From JABIAG01 sp964561995 (GTDB taxonomy: Archaea > Nanobdellota > Nanobdellia > Woesearchaeales > JABIAG01), in assembly GCA_964561995.1 (NCBI GenBank), contig CAZLQZ010000019.1:1-18219 (forward strand): DNA of 18,219 nt, read 5' to 3'. Below, in pieces: positions 6,819 to 13,096 of this stretch. A model generated the notes under the pieces. The model did not search any database. It had not been told where the DNA came from and saw nothing but the letters and a program-made list of their open reading frames with translations. Made by a program: the position numbers and the translations under genes. Position 1 is the stretch's first letter. Each line of letters begins with the position of its first letter.

Positions 6819-7676
6819 TTATACTGGATCAATTATGGTGTTGTCTACACTTTCTTGAACAAGTTCAAAGATGTGTACTGCAAGTTCTCTATCAATTTTT
6901 TCAACTCCTACTTTCCACAATCCACTTAAATAATTTGATAAATCTTCACAATTAGTTTCTGTAACTAAATTAATATCAATTGTTGTTTCTTCAAGATATA
7001 AATTTTCAATTACATCTTCAGCATCTTCAAAAGATACTTTTCCATCACAATTAAAATCTAATCCTTCTATTTTTGGTAAACATGTTCCTTTTCTACATAA
7101 ATTTTCACAGTTATGTATCGTGCTTGCGGAGTTTCCATTAGAACAATATAATTCTTTTACATCGTCATTGCTAGTGCAATAATCCTGAACTTCAATTCCA
7201 TATTCTGTTACAAACCCGTATTCATAATATTCTTTACCACCATCAGAATCAACACATTTTTCTTCTTCAAATAAATATTTTAAATCTGAACTTGTAATTT
7301 CGCTACTTAACATAGCTTTTGAATCAACTCCTTTGTCATCTAAATATGTAATGATTTCTGATGCCATTATGCTATGGGTTGTAGGAGAATTGGTTCCAAC
7401 AACAACAATTGTTTCACCATTATAAACTACTAAAGTAACTTGGTAATCTAAACTTAAACCATTAACTTCACTAAATAATTTTGCATAATTTGATTGAAAA
7501 TCGTACCCTTCATCTTTTAATTCCTCAAGAACATTAATTGCTAAAAGAGTATCCGAAGATGGTCCATAATCGTATAGTGCCATTGTAAAGTCTGGTGTAT
7601 CTTGTGCCAAAACAGTACTTGAATATAATAAAGTACCAATCAATAATAAACATAATATTTTTTCAATAAATTTCAT
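6819..7676 (-). CDS. Surface protein, N-terminal part (signal peptide, Cys-rich and dockerin-like modules), ends at an in-frame TAA
   Basis: A 285-residue frame with a signal peptide at 1-24 (IEKILCLLLIGTLLYSS, cleavage probably after VLA). Residues 30-135 resemble the first half of an archaeal S-layer-type domain (LDYQVTLVVYNGETIVVVGT, then IMASEIITYLDD). A Cys-rich module follows at 141-200, starting CVDSDGG. A dockerin-like domain occupies 205-272, with a canonical EF-hand loop DFNCDGKVSFED at 207-218. The TAA at 6819-6821 is in the same frame as the downstream part, so removing it gives one 751-codon protein. GAGGT at 7687-7691 (minus strand) is a Shine-Dalgarno ten bases from the ATG. 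The promoter carries GTTCC repeats from the neighbouring regulator gene. Confidence 0.78.
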   Translation of the reverse strand: MKFIEKILCLLLIGTLLYSSTVLAQDTPDFTMALYDYGPSSDTLLAINVLEELKDEGYDFQSNYAKLFSEVNGLSLDYQVTLVVYNGETIVVVGTNSPTTHSIMASEIITYLDDKGVDSKAMLSSEITSSDLKYLFEEEKCVDSDGGKEYYEYGFVTEYGIEVQDYCTSNDDVKELYCSNGNSASTIHNCENLCRKGTCLPKIEGLDFNCDGKVSFEDAEDVIENLYLEETTIDINLVTETNCEDLSNYLSGLWKVGVEKIDRELAVHIFELVQESVDNTIIDPV

Positions 7677-7686
7677 TTTTAGTAAT

Positions 7687-7691
7687 ACCTC
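7687..7691 (-). promoter_or_regulatory. Shine-Dalgarno of the surface-protein gene
   Basis: GAGGT on the minus strand, ten bases before the ATG at 7676. It overlaps a small inverted repeat (AATAC, GCGAG, GTATT), so it could be partly masked in the mRNA. This operon-first gene has a leader of about 28 nt, unlike most others here. Confidence 0.5.
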
Positions 7692-7719
7692 GCGTATTTT
7701 TTATAATAGTAGTAAAAGC

Positions 7720-7767
7720 GGAACAATATATATAGGTTTACTGGAACGATGCGGAACGATTTGGAAC
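7720..7767 (-). promoter_or_regulatory. Four GTTCC repeats around the surface-protein TATA box: candidate operator
   Basis: On the plus strand GGAAC occurs at 7743, 7753 and 7763, exactly 10 bp apart (one helical turn), and again at 7720. The TATA box CCTATATATATTG (7724-7736, minus strand) lies between. The first three sit where an activator would contact the pre-initiation complex, just upstream of the TATA and BRE elements; the fourth lies on its downstream edge. The three spaced copies also form the last codons of the upstream winged-helix gene. The adjacent regulator is the obvious candidate to bind them. Confidence 0.6.
7724..7736 (-). promoter_or_regulatory. TATA box for the surface-protein gene
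   Basis: CCTATATATATTG on the minus strand, centred near 7730. It predicts a start near 7704 and a leader of about 28 nt. Confidence 0.55.
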
Positions 7768-8721
7768 TTCTTTTTCTTCCCCGAGAAACCAATTTGATAA
7801 TTTTATTCTTTTTACTTTCCCAATTTGATTAGTTGTGATTATATTTTTATTTTCTAAACTTTGAATTGTTCTAAAGAGGGAAGATTTAGCAAGACCCGTT
7901 TCATGATGAATTTTTGCTTGGGTTATCGTTCCACTTTTTTTAATAAGATTAACTACTATTTTTCCCCTGTCTTTTAGGGTTGGAATTATTTGTTTTGCTC
8001 TATTTCCTAATTTTTTAGTTTCTTTTCTAATTACTTTTTTTCTCTTTTTTAATATATAAAGTATAATTAGAATAAATAATATTATGATAAACATTGTAAG
8101 ATACATGTACTGTATTGTTGAAGTTATTTTTCTGTCAATATTAATTTCAATATTTGACAAAGATCCTTTTTTTACTTCAACTTCTTTAACCTGTACGTTA
8201 CCGGCAAAGGCAGCATAAACTTTACATTGTCCTATTGGTGCATTAAAATTAAATCCTCCAAAACTATCTGTTTTTTTAGGAAAGATTATACCAACATCAT
8301 TATTACATTCTATTTTCAAATTAGCATTGGGAATTACATTATCTAATTTGTCTTTAACAATTCCTCTGATGGACCCTATTGGCATTACGTATGCTGGAGC
8401 AATTAAAGTATTTTTAACTTCATATTCAAAATTTCCGTAGTAATCATTTCCTTGTGTATCTAAATCATCAATAATTAATTCAAAAGAATAACTTCCATTA
8501 TCTAATCTTAATTTAAGTAGTTCATCTTTTGGAACATACTGATTTCTAGTAATTTCATTAATTATACTATGGACTGTAACTTTGTCAATATCTAAATTAG
8601 TTGTAACATCTTTTATTGTTAAAAGAACATTTGCTGATTCTTGTTGTGCTGCTGTGAATTGACTTGGTAATATAAAAGAAATTAATAAAATGAATACTAA
8701 AATATATACTTTCTTAATCAT
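7738..8721 (-). CDS. Membrane-spanning one-component transcription regulator: extracellular carboxypeptidase-regulatory-like domain plus cytosolic winged helix
   Basis: A 327-residue protein. Residues 1-25 form a signal peptide. Residues 30-195 are extracellular and beta-rich; SIRGIVKDKLDNVIPNANLKI (117-137) and GGFNFNAPIGQCKVYAAF (155-172) match the carboxypeptidase-regulatory (CarbopepD_reg/CNA-B-like) fold. One membrane helix lies at about 204-224, followed by the basic stop-transfer KKRKK. Residues 250-312 form a winged helix-turn-helix of the MarR/IclR type (ITQAKIHHETGLAKSSLFRT, then IQSLENKNIITT). This layout places a sensor outside the cell and a DNA-binding domain inside. The gene sits directly upstream of the surface-protein gene, and its last codons contain the GTTCC repeats. 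TATA box 27 bp before the ATG. Confidence 0.8.
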   Translation of the reverse strand: MIKKVYILVFILLISFILPSQFTAAQQESANVLLTIKDVTTNLDIDKVTVHSIINEITRNQYVPKDELLKLRLDNGSYSFELIIDDLDTQGNDYYGNFEYEVKNTLIAPAYVMPIGSIRGIVKDKLDNVIPNANLKIECNNDVGIIFPKKTDSFGGFNFNAPIGQCKVYAAFAGNVQVKEVEVKKGSLSNIEINIDRKITSTIQYMYLTMFIIILFILIILYILKKRKKVIRKETKKLGNRAKQIIPTLKDRGKIVVNLIKKSGTITQAKIHHETGLAKSSLFRTIQSLENKNIITTNQIGKVKRIKLSNWFLGEEKEVPNRSASFQ

Positions 8722-8744
8722 ATATTGTATTTTAGAATATTGTT

Positions 8745-8752
8745 ATTTAAAT
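8745..8752 (-). promoter_or_regulatory. TATA box for the membrane regulator gene
   Basis: ATTTAAAT, centred 27 bp before the ATG at 8721. No GTTCC repeat is present here, so autoregulation through that motif is not supported. Confidence 0.45.
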
Positions 8753-8813
8753 GTTGCTATCTTATATTAAGATTATATCTCTAAAAAGAATTATTTCTTA
8801 GTTAAAATATTTT

Positions 8814-9587
8814 TTAGATTATTTCATTAAGTATTTTAGCACCTAGTGCAACAGTTAATCTTTCTTCAATGTCTGGGTTAATTTCAACTAAATCATATGC
8901 TTTAATATTTTTTAAATTTTTCAATCTTTGTAATAAATATAATAATTCTCTGGAAGTTAATCCTCCTGCTTCGACATGACCTGTTCCTGGTGCAAAAGCT
9001 GGATCAACTGAATCTATATCGATAGAAATGTATAATTTTTCAAAATTTCTGCACAGTTCCATAATTAAACTGCATATTTCATCAATACCTTCCATGCTTA
9101 GTTTTTTCATATCGAAGAATTTAATGCCACTTTTCTTAATAAAATCTAATTCTTCTTTATCACAATCTCTTGCTGCAATTAAAATAACATTTTTTGCTTT
9201 AACATAGCCTTCTTCAATTAAATTTCTTAAATAATTTTCATGAGTTGAAGGTTTAAATGGTTGCATTAAATCCGGATGAGCATCAAAAATTAACAATCCG
9301 TCTCCATTAAATGCTTTAAATGTAGCATAAGTAATTGAGTGGTCACCTCCTAAAATAACTGGACAACCGTATGTATCAAAAATATCTTTCATTTCTTTTG
9401 TAATTAAATCATGACTTTCTTCAATGTTTGAATTGTTAACTTTAATTTCTTTTTCATTAATTATGGTTTTGCAACCTTGTTCAGAACAATTTAATTCCTT
9501 TAATTTTTCTAACAACTTATCTGGACCTTTTTCGGTTCCTTTAGTTTTTCCGAGTCCGCCGGCATAAAATGGTATTTTAATAAACAT
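8814..9587 (-). CDS. Ureohydrolase (agmatinase/arginase family)
   Basis: A 257-residue binuclear manganese hydrolase that would release urea from a guanidino compound such as agmatine, giving putrescine, or arginine. All metal ligands are visible: H83 in LGGDHS, D102, H104 and D106 in FDAHPDL, and D190 and D192 in SIDIDSVDP. AFAPGTGHVEAGGLTSREL (197-215) is the family signature. The length is slightly short (usual about 290-310) because the N-terminus is trimmed. The region after DAHPD lacks the usual arginase Asn and the agmatinase pattern, so the exact substrate is unclear. The start codon directly follows the argS stop (TAAATG), and AGAGG at 9596-9600 serves as Shine-Dalgarno, so it is co-transcribed with argS. 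Confidence 0.85.
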   Translation of the reverse strand: MFIKIPFYAGGLGKTKGTEKGPDKLLEKLKELNCSEQGCKTIINEKEIKVNNSNIEESHDLITKEMKDIFDTYGCPVILGGDHSITYATFKAFNGDGLLIFDAHPDLMQPFKPSTHENYLRNLIEEGYVKAKNVILIAARDCDKEELDFIKKSGIKFFDMKKLSMEGIDEICSLIMELCRNFEKLYISIDIDSVDPAFAPGTGHVEAGGLTSRELLYLLQRLKNLKNIKAYDLVEINPDIEERLTVALGAKILNEII

Positions 9588-11246
9588 TTACATTTCCTCT
9601 AAAGTTTCAATACCTAGTAAACTTAATCCTTTTTTTAAAGTTTTTCTAGTACAATATATAAGTAATATTCTTGCCTTTGTCATTTTTTGATCTTCTGTCA
9701 CAACAGGATTTAATCTGTAGAATGCATTAAAATTTTGAGCTAATTTAACTAAATATTTTACTAAAATTGAAGGTTTATAACTTTCTGCTGACTGTGAAAT
9801 CATGTCTGGAAAATCTTTTAACATTTTTATTAAAGCAACTTCGCTATCTTCATTTAATAATCCAAATTCAACATCGTCAGAAACTTTTTCTTTATATTTT
9901 CTTAATATGGAGCTTGCCCTTACGTATGAATATTGAACATATGGTCCTGTATCTCCTTCAAAATCCAGAATCTTATCCCAATCAAAAGTTATGTTATGTA
10001 TTCTATCATTAAATAAATCGTTGAAAATTACTGCTCCTACTCCTATTTTTTCTGCAGCTTTTTTCTTATTTTTTAATTTTGGATTTTTCTTTTTTATTAT
10101 TTTTTCAACTTTTTCTACAGCTTTGTCTAAAACTTCTTCAAGAACAACAACTTTACCTTTTCTTGTAGACATTGCTCCATCTTTAAAACTCAATCTACCA
10201 AAAATAACATGAATAAAAATTTCTTTATTTTTTTTATTTAATTTTTCCATTACTTTAAACCATTGTTTAAAATGAAGTGATTGAGCGATATCAACCACAT
10301 AAAGAATTTTGTTTGGTTTGTATTCTTTTAAACGATATAGTCCTGCTGCAATGTCTCTTGTACCATATAATGTAGAACCGTCACTTTTTTTCAATAAACA
10401 AGGCGGCATATCTTTTCCAACATCGATAACCATAGCTCCATCGCTCATTTTTGTAAGTTTAGCTTTTTTAAGTTTATCAATTGTCGATTTGATTAATGGT
10501 GCATATTCAGACTCTCCTTTAACAGAATCAAAATTAATGTTTAATCTTTTGTATATTTTGTTGTAATCTTTTAATGAAATTTTAACGAATTTTTTCCAGT
10601 ATCTAATTGCTTCGGTATTTCCTTCTTCTAATTTTTTGAAAGCTTCTCGTGCTTTTTCATCAAGTTCTGGGTTTTTTTCTACTTTCTGATTAAATTTAAC
10701 ATATATTTTATTTAAATCTTTGACATCGTTTATTTTATCTAATGAACTAAATTCTTTAATTCCCACAATTAATTGACCAAAGTTTTTTCCCCAATCTCCT
10801 AAATGGTTAATTCCTATTGTTTTATAACCTGAATAATTCATTAAATTATAAATCGCTTGTCCAATTACTGTAGAACGTAAATTGTGAATTCCCATATGTT
10901 TTGCAACATTTGGTGCTGAATAATCAATTACTATACTCTTATTTTTATTTTTTCCTTTTCCATAATCTTCATTTTTAAAAACTTCTATGAGAACATTTTT
11001 TGCTCTTGTTGATTTGTCAATAAAAAAATTAAGATAAGGACCTACTGCTCTATCTTCAACAAATTTAATTTGTACTTTACCTTCTAAGGATTTTGCAATT
11101 TCTATTGGATTTTTTTTATATTTAGGTGCTAGAGAAAAACATGGAAAAGCAAAATCTCCCATCTCTGGATTTGGTGGCACTTCTAATCTTGCATTAAACC
11201 CTAATTCTTTTTTCAAAGCTTTTTCTATTTCTTCCTTATAATTCAT
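9588..11246 (-). CDS. argS: Arginyl-tRNA synthetase
   Basis: A 552-residue class I synthetase that charges tRNA-Arg. Residues 1-85 form the ArgS N-terminal additional domain. The catalytic Rossmann domain starts with DYSAPNVAKHMGIHNLRSTV (108-127), then GINHLGDWGKNFGQLI. GRLSFKDGAMSTRKG holds the MSTRKG loop that replaces KMSKS in ArgS. TGPYVQYSYVRASSILRK begins the DALR anticodon-binding domain, which ends in the family-typical LLGIETLEEM. The HIGH signature is unusual: where ArgS normally has HVGH, this protein has G119-I-H-N122. The gene has a TATA box 26 bp before the ATG and ends TAA just before the ureohydrolase ATG. Confidence 0.95.
   Translation of the reverse strand: MNYKEEIEKALKKELGFNARLEVPPNPEMGDFAFPCFSLAPKYKKNPIEIAKSLEGKVQIKFVEDRAVGPYLNFFIDKSTRAKNVLIEVFKNEDYGKGKNKNKSIVIDYSAPNVAKHMGIHNLRSTVIGQAIYNLMNYSGYKTIGINHLGDWGKNFGQLIVGIKEFSSLDKINDVKDLNKIYVKFNQKVEKNPELDEKAREAFKKLEEGNTEAIRYWKKFVKISLKDYNKIYKRLNINFDSVKGESEYAPLIKSTIDKLKKAKLTKMSDGAMVIDVGKDMPPCLLKKSDGSTLYGTRDIAAGLYRLKEYKPNKILYVVDIAQSLHFKQWFKVMEKLNKKNKEIFIHVIFGRLSFKDGAMSTRKGKVVVLEEVLDKAVEKVEKIIKKKNPKLKNKKKAAEKIGVGAVIFNDLFNDRIHNITFDWDKILDFEGDTGPYVQYSYVRASSILRKYKEKVSDDVEFGLLNEDSEVALIKMLKDFPDMISQSAESYKPSILVKYLVKLAQNFNAFYRLNPVVTEDQKMTKARILLIYCTRKTLKKGLSLLGIETLEEM
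9596..9600 (-). promoter_or_regulatory. Shine-Dalgarno of the ureohydrolase gene inside the end of argS
   Basis: AGAGG on the minus strand, eight bases before the ATG at 9587. It lies in the last Leu-Glu-Glu codons of argS. Confidence 0.5.
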
Positions 11247-11267
11247 ACTAATTAATTAAAGAACTAG

Positions 11268-11277
11268 ATTTATAAAT
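11268..11277 (-). promoter_or_regulatory. TATA box for the argS operon
   Basis: ATTTATAAAT, centred 26 bp before the argS ATG at 11246; a leaderless transcript is likely. Confidence 0.5.
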
Positions 11278-11302
11278 ATTTCTAAAAAAAATAAGAAAAA
11301 AA

Positions 11303-11482
11303 TTATTTTTCTTCTACAAGGTCTTCTTCATCCACTTCTTCGTCACTTTCTTCTGCATCTTCGTAACCTTTCATGAATGCTTCTTCTTCTGCGGAAATTT
11401 CTCCACCGTCTATAGACTCTTCTCTTCCACCTTCTGAGTAAACATTTTCTTCACTTTCTTCTGTGTTAAATTCGTCTTCCAT
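11303..11482 (-). CDS. Small highly acidic protein, 59 aa
   Basis: A complete 59-codon frame, MEDEFNTEESEENVYSEGGR through to EEDLVEEK. About 26 of 59 residues are Asp or Glu, with only three basic residues. The centre, ISAEEEAFMKGYEDAEE (29-45), looks like a short amphipathic helix and is the only part likely to be structured. I recall similar short acidic proteins with an E-E-A-F-x-x-G-Y motif in DPANN genomes, but cannot confirm it here. It has its own TATA-like box (ATTTAAAAA at 11506-11514, 28 bp before the ATG) and shares the intergenic region with divergent pth2. Possible roles are nucleic-acid mimicry or a partner tail; neither is shown. Confidence 0.7.
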   Translation of the reverse strand: MEDEFNTEESEENVYSEGGREESIDGGEISAEEEAFMKGYEDAEESDEEVDEEDLVEEK

Positions 11483-11505
11483 GTCCTTTTTTAATTAAAT
11501 AGTTC

Positions 11506-11514
11506 ATTTAAAAA
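11506..11514 (-). promoter_or_regulatory. TATA box for the acidic protein gene
   Basis: ATTTAAAAA on the plus strand, centred 28 bp before the ATG at 11482. Confidence 0.4.
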
Positions 11515-11539
11515 GATTTCGCATATGGTTCCAAAAACT

Positions 11540-11548
11540 TTAAAAATA
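11540..11548 (+). promoter_or_regulatory. TATA box for pth2
   Basis: TTAAAAATA, centred 28 bp before the ATG at 11572. It is divergent from the promoter of the acidic protein. Confidence 0.45.
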
Positions 11549-11571
11549 CATTTTCAAATCTATATGTTATA

Positions 11572-11916
11572 ATGGAACTTAAACAAGTTATATTGGTAAG
11601 ACAGGATTTAAAATTAAGTCCTGGAAAGATGGCTGCTCAAGTAGCTCATGCTGCAGTGCAGTGTGTAATGAAGTCGGATAATGGATTAATAAGAGATTGG
11701 CATTCAAGAGGAGCAAAGAAAGTTGTTCTTAAAGTTAAGGATGATGCTGAATTGCATAAATATGAGCAAATTGCTAAGCAAATGGGAATAAAAACTGCTT
11801 TAATTACAGATGCAGGTCATACTGAACTTCAACCAGGTACTGAAACTTGTTTATGTTTAGGTCCAGAAAAAGAAGATAAAATTGATGATGTTACTGGACA
11901 TTTAGATATGTATTAA
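11572..11916 (+). CDS. pth2: Peptidyl-tRNA hydrolase, archaeal type (Pth2)
   Basis: A 114-residue enzyme, the standard Pth2 length. It frees tRNA from peptidyl-tRNA released by stalled ribosomes. LVRQDLKLSPGKMAAQVAHA (8-27) contains the conserved R-x-D-L and G-K-x-A-A-Q-x-x-H-A motif. LITDAGHTELQPGTETCLCLGP (78-98, key residues T79, D80, T84, G89, T90) is the other active-site loop. Pth2 is the archaeal/eukaryotic type, unrelated to bacterial Pth. The gene is a single-gene plus-strand unit that converges on dut. Confidence 0.96.
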   Translation: MELKQVILVRQDLKLSPGKMAAQVAHAAVQCVMKSDNGLIRDWHSRGAKKVVLKVKDDAELHKYEQIAKQMGIKTALITDAGHTELQPGTETCLCLGPEKEDKIDDVTGHLDMY

Positions 11917-11924
11917 AAATTAAT

Positions 11925-11943
11925 AAAAAATTTTTATTTTTTA
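11925..11943. terminator. Bidirectional A/T-run terminator between pth2 and dut
   Basis: AAAAAA followed by TTTTTATTTTTTT gives a T-run on each strand just after both converging stop codons. Confidence 0.45.
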
Positions 11944-11948
11944 AATTC

Positions 11949-12374
11949 TTATTTTAATCCTGTACTACCAAAACCGCCACTTCCTCTTACTGTTTCACTT
12001 AATTCTTCTGCTTCTTCGATTTCTGCAGTAACGATTGGTTGAATCAGTAATTGTGCAATTTTCTCGCCAGATTTAACTTCGTGAGTTTCATTGGATGTGT
12101 TAAGCAATATAACTCCGTATTCTCCTCGGTATGTGTGTTCTATTACACCTCCCAATGTAGTTATTCCTTTTTTAGCAGCAAGTCCACTTTTATCCCAAAT
12201 TAAAGAAACAAATCCTTGTGGTAATTCAATAGATAATCCTGTGTTTATTAGTTTTCTTTCTCCTGGATTAATTACTGAATCTTCGCATGAAAAAAGATCC
12301 ATTCCTGCATCACCTTCTCTTGCATATTTTGGAATTATTGAATTTTGTTGTACTTTTTTTATTTTAATTTTCAT
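11949..12374 (-). CDS. dut: dUTP diphosphatase (dUTPase)
   Basis: A 141-residue trimeric dUTPase, which hydrolyses dUTP to dUMP and keeps uracil out of DNA. All five family motifs are visible: REGDAGMDL (19-27), WDKSGLAAKKG (60-70), GGVIEHTYRGE (75-85), GEKIAQLLIQP (103-113) and the C-terminal RGSGGFGSTG (130-139). In motif 3 the catalytic Asp of G-V-I-D is Glu79. The gene is the last of the nrdR-nrdD-nrdG-dut operon, which makes sense because it supplies dUMP for dTTP synthesis. A strong AAGGAGGA Shine-Dalgarno lies in the final codons of nrdG, six bases upstream. Confidence 0.95.
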   Translation of the reverse strand: MKIKIKKVQQNSIIPKYAREGDAGMDLFSCEDSVINPGERKLINTGLSIELPQGFVSLIWDKSGLAAKKGITTLGGVIEHTYRGEYGVILLNTSNETHEVKSGEKIAQLLIQPIVTAEIEEAEELSETVRGSGGFGSTGLK

Positions 12375-12377
12375 TTT

Positions 12378-13091
12378 TTATCCTCCTTGTCTACATCTAA
12401 TTTTAACTTCTTTAAAATATGGTTTAAGAATTTCTCCAAATGCATTAAGTTCTTTTTGAGAATAAGTTGGTTCTTGTTCAAATTTTTTATCCAAGCAACC
12501 TTGTTCTAAGTCTGGTCTAAATTGTTGTAATGCATAAAGGTTAGACCCTTTAATCCACTCGCCAATTTCTAATAATTTTTTTTGATTATGATATAATGGA
12601 ATAACAGTTGTTCTAAATTCATATTCTTTCATTGTTTGAATTAAATCAATTGAGCTTTGAATCTTTTTTACATCACTAAATTTGGTAATTTCTTTATATT
12701 GATCTTGGGTTCCTTTAATGTCCATAGCAATATAATCTACTAATTCATTTTGAAGTAAGTTTTCTAAAACTTGAGGATTACTTCCATTTGAATCTAATTT
12801 TGTTCTAAATCCTTTTTTTTTTAACATTTTAAGAAAGTCGGGTAAATTTGGATCTATTGTTGGTTCTCCTCCAGAAATAACTATTGTTTTAATCCAATTT
12901 TGTTTTGCATTTCTTAAAACTAATTCTATTTGGTTTTTTGAAAGTATATCTTTAACTGTTCCTAAGGTGGTATAGTTATGACAAAATCCGCACTTAAAAT
13001 TACAACCAAAATAAAAAAAAGTTGCAGATAATTGGTCTGCATTGTTTAATGAGTCAGTGTCCACCGATGTGCTAATATTTCCATATTTCAT
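12378..13091 (-). CDS. nrdG: Anaerobic ribonucleotide reductase activating enzyme (radical SAM)
   Basis: A 237-residue radical-SAM enzyme that would install the glycyl radical on the adjacent NrdD. The [4Fe-4S] ligands are C30, C34 and C37 in FGCNFKCGFCHN (CX3CX2C). SGGEPTIDP (73-81) is the SAM-binding GGE motif. The length and the opening NISTSVDTDS fit the NrdG2-type activases more than the short E. coli NrdG. The gene starts five bases after the nrdD stop, and its last codons (GGA GGA TAA) form the dut ribosome-binding site. Confidence 0.93.
   Translation of the reverse strand: MKYGNISTSVDTDSLNNADQLSATFFYFGCNFKCGFCHNYTTLGTVKDILSKNQIELVLRNAKQNWIKTIVISGGEPTIDPNLPDFLKMLKKKGFRTKLDSNGSNPQVLENLLQNELVDYIAMDIKGTQDQYKEITKFSDVKKIQSSIDLIQTMKEYEFRTTVIPLYHNQKKLLEIGEWIKGSNLYALQQFRPDLEQGCLDKKFEQEPTYSQKELNAFGEILKPYFKEVKIRCRQGG
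12381..12388 (-). promoter_or_regulatory. Shine-Dalgarno of dut inside the end of nrdG
   Basis: AAGGAGGA on the minus strand, six bases before the dut ATG. It is formed by the last Gly-Gly codons of nrdG. Confidence 0.7.
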
Positions 13092-13096
13092 TTACT

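Noticed and set aside
6819..6821. Reassigned TAA codon to explain the split surface protein
   Set aside because: Other genes in the window end normally with TAA, so a genetic code change is not credible. Mutation, readthrough or error remain.
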